A stretch of DNA of 64,000 bases from Oscillospiraceae bacterium. GTDB taxonomy: Bacteria > Bacillota > Clostridia > Oscillospirales > Acutalibacteraceae. Both the position numbers and the translations under genes were made by a program. This document shows positions 45,222 through 54,384 of the stretch, one piece after another (the first letter of the stretch is position 1; every line of letters begins with the position of its first letter). Location of the stretch: positions 218,738 through 282,737 of the forward strand of contig CADBBH010000001.1 in assembly GCA_902792905.1 (NCBI GenBank). The letters are read 5' to 3'. Under the pieces are notes generated by a model. That model had not been told where the DNA came from, ran no database searches, and saw only the letters and a list, made by a program, of their open reading frames with translations.

Positions 45222-46067
45222 TTACTTCGCGATATATTTTCCGATTATTTCGTCAATTTTACCCTCGGCTTTCAGCGATGCAAGTGCCTCGTTGACAGCG
45301 TCAAGCAGAGCGGTGTTGTTCTTGGCAACGCAGATTGCGTATTCTTCTTCAGTATAAGCGGTGTCAAGAATTGTAAGACCCTTGTTGACTTCAACATAGG
45401 ATTTAGCGGGCTCATTATCGATAATGACAGCGTCAACCTTTCCGGAAACAAGCGCCTGAACAGCGTCATTGCCGGTCTTGAACTGGGTTACATGATCTTC
45501 GCCTACGCCGCCGTTTTCAACGGTATCGGAGCAATAGATATCACCTGTGGTATCCTGCTGAACGCCGATTTTGATATCCTTTACAGTGCCATCCTCATTG
45601 AAGAAATCGTCAAAGCTCTTGATTTCGCTGTCTTCCTTGACGATGATGGACTGAACGCCGGTAGCATAAGTCTCTGAGAAATTGACACTCTCTTTTCTTT
45701 CGTCGGTAACAGTCATACCGGCCATACCCATATCGAATTTACCGGACTGAACGCCGCCGATGATTGAGCCGAACTCAACATCCTGAATTTCAAGCTTGAG
45801 GCCGAGTTTTTCAGCAATGAGGCCTGCGATTTCAACATCGATACCGGCAAACTCGCCGTCATCGCCTACAAATTCGTAGGGAGGGAATGAAGCGTTGGTT
45901 GCCATAACAAGAACGCCGTCTTTCGCAGTGAGTTTTGCTTCCGCAGCGTTTTCAGACGTAGCGGCATCTGTTGCACCTTCTTCGGTTTTTCCGCCGCACG
46001 AAGCGAGGCAGCCGAGCGCAAGAACGAGAGCGGTGATAACCGCGAGAACTTTGATTAAGTTTTTCAT
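45222..46067 (-). CDS. Amino-acid ABC transporter substrate-binding lipoprotein
   Basis: A 281-residue family 3 solute-binding protein. The lipoprotein signal is MKNLIKVLAVITALVLALG followed by the lipobox LASC; the acylated Cys is about residue 24. The mature domain begins VLVMATNASFPPYEFVGDDG, then GIDVEIAGLIAEKLG and AGMTVTDERKESVNF, the classic amino-acid-binding pattern. The ATG at 46067 has GGAGGTCTTTT upstream; the longer frame overlaps the promoter leader. It is the first gene of the importer operon. The ligand (for example glutamine, cystine or another polar amino acid) cannot be decided by eye. Confidence 0.93.
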   Translation of the reverse strand: MKNLIKVLAVITALVLALGCLASCGGKTEEGATDAATSENAAEAKLTAKDGVLVMATNASFPPYEFVGDDGEFAGIDVEIAGLIAEKLGLKLEIQDVEFGSIIGGVQSGKFDMGMAGMTVTDERKESVNFSETYATGVQSIIVKEDSEIKSFDDFFNEDGTVKDIKIGVQQDTTGDIYCSDTVENGGVGEDHVTQFKTGNDAVQALVSGKVDAVIIDNEPAKSYVEVNKGLTILDTAYTEEEYAICVAKNNTALLDAVNEALASLKAEGKIDEIIGKYIAK

Positions 46068-46088
46068 AAAAGACCTCCGTAATACTCC

Positions 46089-46104
46089 GGGAGAGATGTC
46101 TCCC
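46089..46104 (-). promoter_or_regulatory. Leader hairpin upstream of the binding-protein gene
   Basis: Six-bp stem GGGAGA/TCTCCC with a 4-base loop, located between the promoter and the ribosome binding site (GGAGG at 46074-46078). It could modulate translation or mRNA stability; this is inference only. Confidence 0.5.
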
Positions 46105-46124
46105 TTATAATGAAATACGCGCAT

Positions 46125-46153
46125 ATTATACATTTATATAAGAATAAAGTCAA
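46125..46153 (-). promoter_or_regulatory. Promoter for amino-acid ABC importer operon
   Basis: Minus strand: TTGACT (46148-46153), 17-base spacer, TATAAT (46125-46130). The leader to the binding-protein ATG is about 50 bases. Confidence 0.9.
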
Positions 46154-46196
46154 GCGAATTTGAAAAATCAGCACTAAGAATGTATTTTTATGCAGA

Positions 46197-47069
46197 TTAC
46201 GCCTCCATACATTTCTCAAATTCAGACGGCGGAGGAGCGGTGAATTCAACACTCTCTCCTGTGACTGGATGAGTGAATCTCACCTTGACGCAGTGGAGCA
46301 GCTGATGGCCGTATTCCGGCAGAAAATCGCCGTAATACGAATCGCCGGCGAGAGGATATCCGGCGTAAGCCATATGGACTCTTATCTGATGGGTTCTGCC
46401 GGTTTCAAGATTAAGGCGGATGAGCGCTCTGTCTGCACGCGCCTCAATAAGCTCCCAGTGGGTGACGGCGCTCTCGACTCCCTTTTCATACGAACAGGCG
46501 CGGAGGGTTTTCATCGGATCGGGGCGGTATATGGGGACATCGACAGTTCCTCTTTTTTCGGGTACGCCTTTGACAACTGCCATATACTCCTTATTAATCC
46601 TGCCGTTCAGCTTGCTCGCGGCGAGCGGATTCAAAGCGCAGACGACAAGTCCCGAGGTGCCCTTGTCAAGGCGCCCGACAGCCCTGAACGCACAGGATTT
46701 CCCTGCCTTGGCGAGGTGCGAGGAAACGGCATTCGCGAGCGTGTCTCCCTGATGATTATGAGTCGGATGCATCGCCATATAAGGCGATTTATTAATGATT
46801 AAAACATCATCATCCTCATAGACTATATCGATCTCGCTCTCCGCAGGCTCGGGAGCGGATTCGTCATCGGGAATGGTAACCGTCAGTTTGTCGCCTGCTT
46901 TAAGAAAGTCAACCGTCCTTGCGAATTCTCCGTTGAGAAGAATTCCGTTTTCCGTATTCTTCAGCGTGCGTATAAGCTTGGTTGAGAACCCTTTTTTATA
47001 TTTCAGATAGGTGAATATTTTGAGATTGTCATATTCCCCGGTAATTTCAAAGTCGATTATTCTCGGCAT
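46197..47069 (-). CDS. RluA-family 23S rRNA/tRNA pseudouridine synthase
   Basis: A 290-residue pseudouridine synthase with an N-terminal S4-like domain (residues about 1-75, FLKAGDKLTVTIPDD) and a catalytic domain with the RLDKGTSGLVV motif holding the nucleophilic Asp. The later segments LETGRTHQIRVHMAYAG and PLAGDSYYG are also typical. Its target, such as U1911/1915/1917 or U955 class sites, cannot be assigned. The ATG at 47069 has GGAAAG eight bases upstream, whereas the GTG three codons before directly abuts that site. The gene is divergent from the metallophosphoesterase at 47.2 kb. Confidence 0.92.
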   Translation of the reverse strand: MPRIIDFEITGEYDNLKIFTYLKYKKGFSTKLIRTLKNTENGILLNGEFARTVDFLKAGDKLTVTIPDDESAPEPAESEIDIVYEDDDVLIINKSPYMAMHPTHNHQGDTLANAVSSHLAKAGKSCAFRAVGRLDKGTSGLVVCALNPLAASKLNGRINKEYMAVVKGVPEKRGTVDVPIYRPDPMKTLRACSYEKGVESAVTHWELIEARADRALIRLNLETGRTHQIRVHMAYAGYPLAGDSYYGDFLPEYGHQLLHCVKVRFTHPVTGESVEFTAPPPSEFEKCMEA

Positions 47070-47100
47070 TTCATTCACTTTCCGTAATTTTTCTTACCCG

Positions 47101-47129
47101 ATTATACTATCACAACCTGCTGCTTTTAA
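47101..47129 (-). promoter_or_regulatory. Possible promoter for the RluA-type gene
   Basis: Minus strand: TATAAT (47101-47106) with a weak -35 TTAAAA (47124-47129) at 17 bases. Confidence 0.55.
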
Positions 47130-47144
47130 CAAGTATTTTTATTA

Positions 47145-47174
47145 TTGCAATATTATATTATATTGTGTTATAAT
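47145..47174 (+). promoter_or_regulatory. Promoter for the 47-54 kb plus-strand operon
   Basis: TTGCAA (47145-47150), 18-base spacer, TATAAT (47169-47174). It gives a leader of about 47 bases to the ATG at 47228. Confidence 0.75.
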
Positions 47175-47227
47175 TAAGCAGATAATAGGGAAATGTTTTA
47201 TCTTTTCCCGGGAATGTGGTGAATTAT

Positions 47228-48340
47228 ATGCTGAAATTCAATTCAAACGGCAGATTCGGAATACTTCTTTTCGGCGACCTTCACGAATCCTTTGACTACG
47301 AGGACTCAAAAAAATTCAAGGATATGCAGAAGATGATGAATGCCGCGCTCGATATGTACAGGCCGGATTTATGCGTTCTTCTCGGTGATAATTACTATAC
47401 CACTAACTGCAAGAAGGATCCCGAGGGGTTTATCAAGGGAGTAAAAGCAGTGTGCGGGCCTATCCTCTCGAGAAAGATACCCGTTGCCGCGATTATGGGC
47501 AACCATGAACATGATCCCGGTTGCGATGAGGAAATAATCGCCGCTTACAATCAGATTGAGGGCATGATCATGCGCTGCGACGGCGTTCCCGGAAAAGCGG
47601 ATTTCAAAGAAGTTATTTATTCGCACGACGGTAAGAAACCGCTCGCCTGCCTCTGGTTCCTCGATTCAAATAATCTCTGCGAGGATGCCTCAGTCTCATT
47701 CTATGACTGGGTTCACGAGGACCAGATTGAATGGTTTGAAAAGGAAAGCGAAAAACTTAAGGAAGAAAACGATGGGGCTCCCCTTCCCTCATATGTATTT
47801 CAGCACATTCCGATTCCGGAGGAATACAGATTGCTTCGAAAGGCGAAACTTCCCGAGCTTCCCTGGGCGGTCGAAGGCTTCGGCAAGCGCAGAGGCACTC
47901 ATTATGTAAAAGCAAGAGGCACGGTCGGTTATCTCGGCGAAGGTCCTGCCGCTCCCGATTTCAACGGAGGGGAATTTGAGGCATGGAAGCGCACAGGCGC
48001 TGTAAAGGCGGCCTTCTTCGGCCACGACCATCTCAACGATTTTTCCGGCTTTGTTGACGGAATATACCTTGCCCAGCATAAGACAGCCGGATTCAGGGCA
48101 TATACCGACGGTTGCCACAGTTGCGTGAGATATCTTGAACTTAGTGAAAGAAATCCCGCAAGATTCAGGCAGGAGCTGCGCCACTTCAAGGAATTCGGCC
48201 TCAAGAGCGAGAGCCTCGGCTATGTTTTCAAGAATTTTACCGACAGAGAAGCCATGGCATTCCACGCGGCGGGCTACAGCGTTGCAGCGCTCGCCTCAAT
48301 CGGTGCTCTGACATATTTCATCAAGAAGCTTACAAAGTAG
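47228..48340 (+). CDS. Metallophosphoesterase with C-terminal membrane helix
   Basis: A 370-residue calcineurin-like phosphoesterase. The motifs are LLFGDLHES, VLLGDNYYT, AIMGNHEHDP, VFQHIPIPEEY and FFGHDHLNDF, giving a full two-metal set. The C-terminal 27 residues (YSVAALASIGALTYFIKKL) form a single membrane helix ending in Lys, so the enzyme is probably tail-anchored with the catalytic domain in the cytoplasm; no signal peptide is visible. The ATG at 47228 is spaced from GTGGTG; GTG codons at 47216/47219 are alternatives. The MFS gene begins 10 bases downstream. Confidence 0.83.
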   Translation: MLKFNSNGRFGILLFGDLHESFDYEDSKKFKDMQKMMNAALDMYRPDLCVLLGDNYYTTNCKKDPEGFIKGVKAVCGPILSRKIPVAAIMGNHEHDPGCDEEIIAAYNQIEGMIMRCDGVPGKADFKEVIYSHDGKKPLACLWFLDSNNLCEDASVSFYDWVHEDQIEWFEKESEKLKEENDGAPLPSYVFQHIPIPEEYRLLRKAKLPELPWAVEGFGKRRGTHYVKARGTVGYLGEGPAAPDFNGGEFEAWKRTGAVKAAFFGHDHLNDFSGFVDGIYLAQHKTAGFRAYTDGCHSCVRYLELSERNPARFRQELRHFKEFGLKSESLGYVFKNFTDREAMAFHAAGYSVAALASIGALTYFIKKLTK

Positions 48341-48350
48341 AGGTATTGCA

Positions 48351-49721
48351 ATGAATAAATCAACCAAGCTCGGCAAAGCCGCGATATTCAATATTATTCT
48401 TTTCGGCTTTATGGGCCAGGTCGCCTGGGCGGTCGAGAATAACTACTTCAACACCTTCCTTTTTAATGTTATAGGAGGCTCGTCAAAAGATATCTCCCAT
48501 ATGGTGGCCGCGAGCTCCGTTGTCGCAGTTATGACCACTCTCTTTATGGGAACTCTGAGTGATAAAGTCAACCGCAGAAAACTGTTTATCTGCGGCGGTT
48601 ACATCGCCTGGGGATTTACGGTTATGGCATTTGCTCTGATTTCAAGAGAGAATGTCGGAAAGATACTCGGCATAGAAGCTGCCGCCGCTCTCGGAGCAAC
48701 TGTCATTGTCGTTATCATAATGGACTGCATTATGACTTTCATGGGTTCAACCAGCAACGACGCCGCGTTCAATGCCTGGATTACCGATATAACCGATAAT
48801 TCAAACAGAGCAAAAACAGAAGGCCTGCTTGCTACGATGCCCGTGCTCGCTATGGTTATCGTTACCATCGCTTTCGGCGTGCTCGCGAGCTCATTCGGCT
48901 ATCCCAAATGCTTCATAGGCCTCGGCGTTCTCGTCACCATCTGCGGCATTATCGGCATATTCACAGTAAAGGATTCGCTCAGCGGCGAAAAGAAGAATAC
49001 AAATTTCTGGTCTGATCTTTTTTACGGATTCAGACCTTCCGTAATCAAAGCGAACAGAGGTCTCTATCTCTCACTTGCCTGCCTCTGCATTTACTGCATA
49101 GCTGTTCAGGTGTTCTTCCCCTACCTCTTCATCTATGTTCAGCATCAGATAGGACTTGACCTCGGCTCGCTCAATATAACGCCCGTATTCGCAGTCGTCG
49201 CCGTTCTCATAATAGGCGGAGTAATCGCCGGCGCAATCATTATGGGCTCGCTGATGGATAAAAAAGGCAGAGCGCCGTTTTCTGTTCCCTCGGTTCTGTT
49301 CTTCCTCGCCGGTCTTGTTGCAGTATTCTTTGCCAAGAATCTCGCTACTTTTGCTGTCTGCGCAGTAGCATTTCTCGCAGGCTACGGCCTTATGGGAATC
49401 CTTCTGTCTGCGGCCGTCAGGGACTTCACTCCCGAAGGAAAGGTCGGCTCGTTCCAGGGCGTACGAATGATATTCGGCGTTATGATTCCGATGATTATAG
49501 GCCCTGCCATCGGCTCGGCCGTTACCGAAACCTTCGCGGTCAAGACATATACCAACGACTACGCGGAAGTAGTCAACGTTCCCCCACCGCATATTTTTTT
49601 AGCCGCAGCAGCAGTCGGCGTCTTTGTCTTTGTGCCTCTTGCATTCCTCATTAAAGAATGGAAAAGTGTCGAGAAGGCCGGAACAAAAGAAGGCGAAACC
49701 ACTCCGGAAACCGCCGGATAA
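48351..49721 (+). CDS. MFS transporter (SLC45/GPH-like sugar carrier)
   Basis: A 456-residue membrane carrier with about 12 hydrophobic segments. Major-facilitator features are the loop 2-3 motif GTLSDKVNRRKLF and its second-half counterpart GSLMDKKGRAPF. The N-terminal WAVENNYFNTFLF resembles the SLC45 and glycoside-pentoside-hexuronide carriers. The short Glu/Thr-rich tail is cytoplasmic. It lies between the tail-anchored phosphoesterase and trkA on the same strand with short gaps. The substrate is unknown, a sugar or glycoside being the best guess. Confidence 0.82.
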   Translation: MNKSTKLGKAAIFNIILFGFMGQVAWAVENNYFNTFLFNVIGGSSKDISHMVAASSVVAVMTTLFMGTLSDKVNRRKLFICGGYIAWGFTVMAFALISRENVGKILGIEAAAALGATVIVVIIMDCIMTFMGSTSNDAAFNAWITDITDNSNRAKTEGLLATMPVLAMVIVTIAFGVLASSFGYPKCFIGLGVLVTICGIIGIFTVKDSLSGEKKNTNFWSDLFYGFRPSVIKANRGLYLSLACLCIYCIAVQVFFPYLFIYVQHQIGLDLGSLNITPVFAVVAVLIIGGVIAGAIIMGSLMDKKGRAPFSVPSVLFFLAGLVAVFFAKNLATFAVCAVAFLAGYGLMGILLSAAVRDFTPEGKVGSFQGVRMIFGVMIPMIIGPAIGSAVTETFAVKTYTNDYAEVVNVPPPHIFLAAAAVGVFVFVPLAFLIKEWKSVEKAGTKEGETTPETAG

Positions 49722-49738
49722 TCGAAAGGGCGTCCAAT

Positions 49739-51100
49739 ATGTATATTATCATTGTCGGTCAGGGAAAATTCGGTTCAACAATGACCGCCCAGTTATGCAA
49801 CGAAAGCCACGACATAGTTGTGGTTGATATAAACTCCGATAAAGTTACCAATATGGTCGAGCAGTATGATGTAATGGGTATCTGCGGAAACGGCTCAACG
49901 GTTGACGTGCTCCGGGAAGCGGGTGCGGACAAAGCAAAGCTTCTCATAGCTACCACCGGCTCGGATGAGCTCAATATCCTTTGCTGTACCTTTGCCAAAA
50001 AGCTCGGAACGGAGTATACCATTGCGAGAGTCAGAAATCCTATCTATGCAACTCAAGGGCAGTTCCTTCGCGAAAAAATCGGAATAAATATGATAGTGAA
50101 CCCCGAGTATGAGACAGCGAACGAAATTTCCAGAATCATCAGATTCCCGAGCGTTTCGAGCCTCGATTCATTTGCGAGGGGCAAGGTTGAAATTGCCAGA
50201 GTTGCAATTCACGCGGATAATCCTCTCTGCAATATGAAGGTTGCGGATGTCCGTAAAAAAATACGCGCCAACGTGATTATCTGCGCTGTTCAGCGCTCGG
50301 GGGCAGTCACTATTCCCGACGGTAATTTTGAACTGCAGGCGGAGGATTCAATAAATATCACCGGCACGAGGAGCGAAATCTCTTCCTTCCTCAAGCAGAC
50401 CGGAGTATATAAACACCGCATAAAGAATGTAATGATAATCGGCGGCGGAAAAATCGGGTTTTATCTCTCCGAGTTGCTTTCCGACACCAGCCGCAATATA
50501 ACTCTCATCGACTCAAACCTCAAAAAATGCCACGAGCTCACCGATGAATTATCCGATGTGACCGTGGTTTATGGAGACGGCACGGATCAGGATATTCTCG
50601 AGGAGCAGAATATCGAGAAACAGGATGCGCTCGTTGCCCTGACGGGAATCGATGAGGAAAATATCATCGTTTCGCTCTATGCGGAGAGCAGAAACGTTGA
50701 AAAAGTCATAGCAAAAGTTGACAGGCACTCCTATTCAATACTAAATGATATCGGAGTTGAGACGCTTGTCTCCCCGCAGATAGTCGCAAGTAATCTTGTC
50801 ACGAGATATGTAAGAGCGCTTGAAAACTCAGTTGATAATTCGCAGATTCAGACTCTTTATAAACTGGTCGGCGGCAAGATTGAGGCGGCCGAATTCCTTG
50901 TTCCCGAAAACTGGGCTCATGATACTGAGACATTCAGAGAGCTTGATTTAAGACCGAATCTGCTTATAGGATGTATCATCAGAAACGGCAGAATCATCTT
51001 TCCGAACGGCGATGACTGTATAAAAGGACGGGACAGCATAATAGTAATCAACGCAGGTAAGAGTCTTAAGAAACTTACCGATATATTCAGAGTGGGGTGA
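49739..51100 (+). CDS. trkA: Trk potassium uptake system peripheral protein TrkA
   Basis: Cytoplasmic NAD-binding regulator of the TrkH potassium channel. The 453-residue protein has two RCK halves. The first starts YIIIVGQGKFGSTMTAQL with the acidic ribose ligand VVVDINSD. The second starts VMIIGGGKIGFYLSELL with ITLIDSNLK. Each is followed by a TrkA-C domain. The ATG at 49739 lies 17 bases after the MFS stop with GAAAGGGCG upstream; the open frame before it overlaps the carrier gene. trkH follows after six bases. Confidence 0.95.
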   Translation: MYIIIVGQGKFGSTMTAQLCNESHDIVVVDINSDKVTNMVEQYDVMGICGNGSTVDVLREAGADKAKLLIATTGSDELNILCCTFAKKLGTEYTIARVRNPIYATQGQFLREKIGINMIVNPEYETANEISRIIRFPSVSSLDSFARGKVEIARVAIHADNPLCNMKVADVRKKIRANVIICAVQRSGAVTIPDGNFELQAEDSINITGTRSEISSFLKQTGVYKHRIKNVMIIGGGKIGFYLSELLSDTSRNITLIDSNLKKCHELTDELSDVTVVYGDGTDQDILEEQNIEKQDALVALTGIDEENIIVSLYAESRNVEKVIAKVDRHSYSILNDIGVETLVSPQIVASNLVTRYVRALENSVDNSQIQTLYKLVGGKIEAAEFLVPENWAHDTETFRELDLRPNLLIGCIIRNGRIIFPNGDDCIKGRDSIIVINAGKSLKKLTDIFRVG

Positions 51101-51106
51101 CACATC

Positions 51107-52549
51107 TTGAATTACAGAAAGATTGCCCACTATCTCGGCATAATATTGCTGACAGAAGCGGCACTTATGCTTCTGCCTGTGGCAATCGGACTTATATATC
51201 ACGAAAAGGCAACTGCTTCTTTCCTGATTACAATCGGAATTCTCGCGGCTGTCGGTTGGCTTTTCTATAACAGAAAGCCGCATAAAAACAATATATATTC
51301 CAAAGAGGGATATATAATAGTTGCGGCGGCGTGGCTGCTGATGTCAGCATTCGGTGCTCTGCCGATGTTTATAAGCGAAGCAATTCCGAATTATATGGAT
51401 GCTTTCTTTGAGACGGTTTCCGGATTTACGACTACCGGATCTACCATACTTACCGAAATTGAATCTCTGCCCAGATGCGTTCTTTTCTGGCGCAGTTTCA
51501 CGCATTTCATCGGCGGTATGGGAATCCTCGTCTTCGTGCTTGCGGTTATGCCGAGAAGCGAAGGGTCTTCCATTCATATTATGAAGGCCGAGGTTCCGGG
51601 TCCCGTAGTCGGCAAACTCGTTTCGAAAGTTACCGTAACAGCAAGAATTCTCTACGGCATTTATATAGGGATGACCGTGCTGCTGATAATCCTGCTGAAA
51701 ATTGTCGGTTTCCCGGTTTTTGACAGCATAGTTACCGCTTTCGGAACGGCAGGCACGGGCGGATTTGCAATTATGAACAACAGCATTGAGGGATATTGCA
51801 ATCCTGCCGCCGAGGTCATAATCTCGGTATTCATGATGCTGTTCGGTCTGAATTTCAACCTTTATTATCTTATTCTCATAAAGCAATGGAGATCCGCCCT
51901 GAAAGATGAGGAGATGCGCTGGTATTTCGGAATAATCGCCGCGGCGACATTCATTATCACTCTTGATTTGACAGTTATGCGCCATCCGTTTTCCGAATCA
52001 ATCAGATATGCATTTTTCCAGGTCACCTCGATTATATCCACAACCGGATTCACCTCAACGGACTATGATATGTGGCCGAGCATAACAAAAGCGGTGCTGC
52101 TGATGCTGATGTATATAGGCGGGTGCACGGGCTCAACAGGCGGCGGTCTCAAGGTTCAGAGAATCGCGGTGCTTGTCAAGAACAGCATCCGTTCAATCAG
52201 AAAAGCCGCCAATCCGCGAAGAGTTGAGACAATCAAAATCAACGGCAGAACTCTTGATGAGGGAATAGTCAGCGGAATTACCGGGCATTTTGCAATGTAT
52301 ATGATACTCGTCGCATTCTCCATTGTGATAGTCGCGCTTGACGGATACGATCTTACGACGACTCTCTCGGCGGTATCCGCATGTATAAACAATGTCGGCC
52401 CCGGCTTCGCGCTTGTAGGTCCCGCAGGCAATTTCAGCGACTTTTCATATCTTTCAAAGATAGTGCTATCGTTTAATATGCTCGCAGGCAGACTTGAACT
52501 GATTCCCATGCTTATGCTTTTCTCAAAAATCGGCATTTCAAACGATTAA
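51107..52549 (+). CDS. trkH: Trk potassium uptake system membrane protein TrkH
   Basis: K+ channel-like subunit of 480 residues with about ten hydrophobic segments and four P-loop repeats. Selectivity-filter-like sequences are FTTTGSTIL, GTAGTGGFAIM, STTGFTSTDYD and NNVGPGF. The central GGCTGSTGGGLKVQR is the known intramembrane-loop signature. The start is TTG at 51107, with GGGGTGA (inside the end of trkA) as ribosome binding site, so it is translationally linked to trkA. It is followed 24 bases later by the aconitase X large subunit. Confidence 0.95.
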   Translation: MNYRKIAHYLGIILLTEAALMLLPVAIGLIYHEKATASFLITIGILAAVGWLFYNRKPHKNNIYSKEGYIIVAAAWLLMSAFGALPMFISEAIPNYMDAFFETVSGFTTTGSTILTEIESLPRCVLFWRSFTHFIGGMGILVFVLAVMPRSEGSSIHIMKAEVPGPVVGKLVSKVTVTARILYGIYIGMTVLLIILLKIVGFPVFDSIVTAFGTAGTGGFAIMNNSIEGYCNPAAEVIISVFMMLFGLNFNLYYLILIKQWRSALKDEEMRWYFGIIAAATFIITLDLTVMRHPFSESIRYAFFQVTSIISTTGFTSTDYDMWPSITKAVLLMLMYIGGCTGSTGGGLKVQRIAVLVKNSIRSIRKAANPRRVETIKINGRTLDEGIVSGITGHFAMYMILVAFSIVIVALDGYDLTTTLSAVSACINNVGPGFALVGPAGNFSDFSYLSKIVLSFNMLAGRLELIPMLMLFSKIGISND

Positions 52550-52573
52550 AAATATATGGGAGGATTGACAAAA

Positions 52574-53869
52574 ATGGATTACAGAATGACTCTCACCCCG
52601 GAGCAGGAAGAAATACTAAACGGCTCAAAGGGTGAAACCATGGCAAAGGTTATGAAAACCCTAGTCATGTACGGCGACGCTTTCGGTGCAGAGAAGCTGG
52701 TGCCCGTCACAAGCAACCGCGGCCACCTTGTAACGAGCTTCGGCCTGAAGGTTATGAAACCGGTCTACGACCTTATGGATACGCTCATCAATGCAGCGGC
52801 GGTATCGGGTCAGAAATTCTCGGTTGACCCCAAGCCCCTCGATCCGAATGTTCCCGCAAGTTTTCTTGAGAATTTTGTGTTCAAAAAATTTATGTATTCC
52901 ATGCAGGACAGCTATGATAAACAGCTGCGCGATCTCGGACTTATTGACGACAGCTCCTATACCTGCACCTGCTATATGGATGAGGTCGGCAACAAGCCTG
53001 TCAAGGGCGATGTCCTATCCTGGGCTGAATCCTCCGCTGTTGTGTATGCGAACTCCGTACTCGGAGCACGTTGCAACAGAAATTCGGGCATAATTGAGCT
53101 TTTCGGCTCGATTGCGGGCTTCGTTCCTTACTTCGGGCTCTTGACCGATGAGGGCAGAAAAGCAACCTGGATAGTCGAAATCAAAACAGAGAAAAAACCG
53201 GAGGCGCAGATTCTCGGCTCCGCAATCGGTATGAAAGTTATGGAGGATGTCCCCTATATCAAGGGCCTCGATAAATGGATTGGCACCGAGCTTGACGGCG
53301 ACACATGCGCTTATCTCAAGGATTTCGGCGCGGCTACCGCCTCAAACGGCGCCGTCGGTCTCTATCATATCGAAAACCTCACTCCCGAAGCGGTCGAGCA
53401 GGGCGAATCCCTTATCGCAGAAGGAGCGCAGGTCTATGTGATTGATGACGCTGAGCTTGAAAGAGTAAAGAACAACTATCCCGTTATGTGGAAGGATAAG
53501 AACGCTCCCGCTCAGCTCTGCTTTGTCGGCTGCCCGCATCTCTCGCTCGCGCAGCTCAATGAATGGACCGAAAACGTCTGCGAAGGTCTTAAAAAGAACG
53601 GTCTTTCAAAGGTCAGTGTTCCCACCGTATTCACCGCGGCGCCCGGAGTTATTGAAGCATTTGAAAAAACACCTCTCAGCGCAAAATTGAAAGAAACGGG
53701 CATTGTTCTCAGCTATATCTGCCCGCTTATGTATATGAACAACCCTCTCTGCAAGAAAAAGAACGTAATCACAAATTCAAATAAGCTCCGCACATATACA
53801 ACGTCGAGATATTGCACAAGCGCCGAAATTCTCGATATAATCACGACAAAGGGAGGTACAGTGAAATGA
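52574..53869 (+). CDS. Aconitase X large (catalytic) subunit
   Basis: A 431-residue protein of the AcnX/DUF521 family, distant relatives of aconitase. Characterised members are cis-3-hydroxy-L-proline dehydratase (bacteria) and mevalonate 5-phosphate dehydratase (archaea). Supporting segments are LTPEQEEILNG at the start, AESSAVVYANSVLGARCNRNSG, CFVGCPHLSLAQLNEW and the C-terminal cysteine region GIVLSYICPLMYMNNPLC with TSRYCTSAEI. The Cys residues likely bind an iron-sulfur cluster. The ATG at 52574 follows GGAGG by ten bases. The small subunit overlaps by four bases. The substrate here is not assigned; no proline or mevalonate genes are close. Confidence 0.88.
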   Translation: MDYRMTLTPEQEEILNGSKGETMAKVMKTLVMYGDAFGAEKLVPVTSNRGHLVTSFGLKVMKPVYDLMDTLINAAAVSGQKFSVDPKPLDPNVPASFLENFVFKKFMYSMQDSYDKQLRDLGLIDDSSYTCTCYMDEVGNKPVKGDVLSWAESSAVVYANSVLGARCNRNSGIIELFGSIAGFVPYFGLLTDEGRKATWIVEIKTEKKPEAQILGSAIGMKVMEDVPYIKGLDKWIGTELDGDTCAYLKDFGAATASNGAVGLYHIENLTPEAVEQGESLIAEGAQVYVIDDAELERVKNNYPVMWKDKNAPAQLCFVGCPHLSLAQLNEWTENVCEGLKKNGLSKVSVPTVFTAAPGVIEAFEKTPLSAKLKETGIVLSYICPLMYMNNPLCKKKNVITNSNKLRTYTTSRYCTSAEILDIITTKGGTVK

Positions 53870-54330
53870 AACAGTTCAAAGGACGCCCTGTAGTCGCAGG
53901 CACCTGTGAAGCCCCCGCTCTCGTTTCCCATGGCGGTTTCAATACCCTCGCCTCCTTCCAGGGAGCACTTCAGTTCGGTGACTTCCCGATTATAGGTAAC
54001 AAATACAAGCAGACAGAATGCGATGATCAGAATAACAAGGATTTATTCGGAAAGCCCATGCTCGGCAAAGCGCTCTGCCTGCCTCAGACCATAGGTTCAA
54101 CCACCGGCGGCATGGTTCTCTACTGCGCAAATGCTATGGGCAAAGCTCCCGCCTGTATGCTATTTTCGGAGCATATTGATTCCCTCGCAGCGGCAGGTGC
54201 CGTTCTCTCCGCTGTCTGGACCGATAAACCGATGGTAACCATCGACTGCCTCGGTCAGGAATTCCTTGACTATGTCAAAGACGGCATGAAAATCTCCGTA
54301 GCGGAAGACGGAACCGTAACAGTCGAATAA
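53866..54330 (+). CDS. Aconitase X small (swivel) subunit, DUF126
   Basis: A 154-residue swivelling-domain subunit that completes the AcnX active site. The opening KGRPVVAGTCEAPALVS, the central GKALCLPQTIGSTTGG and the SEHIDSLAAAGA segments fit DUF126. The ATG at 53866 overlaps the large-subunit stop (ATGA) after GGGAGG, so the two chains are made in a fixed ratio. It is the last gene of the plus-strand operon, ending at a strong bidirectional terminator. Confidence 0.88.
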   Translation: MKQFKGRPVVAGTCEAPALVSHGGFNTLASFQGALQFGDFPIIGNKYKQTECDDQNNKDLFGKPMLGKALCLPQTIGSTTGGMVLYCANAMGKAPACMLFSEHIDSLAAAGAVLSAVWTDKPMVTIDCLGQEFLDYVKDGMKISVAEDGTVTVE

Positions 54331-54344
54331 AATATACGCAGAAA

Positions 54345-54370
54345 TGCCCGCAGGTGTACACCTGCGGGCA
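54345..54370. terminator. Bidirectional terminator between aconitase X and ppa
   Basis: Perfect 26-base inverted repeat (TGCCCGCAGGTGT and its complement), followed by TAATTTTTATT on the plus strand and preceded by AAA on the other side. Confidence 0.92.
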
Positions 54371-54384
54371 TAATTTTTATTGTA

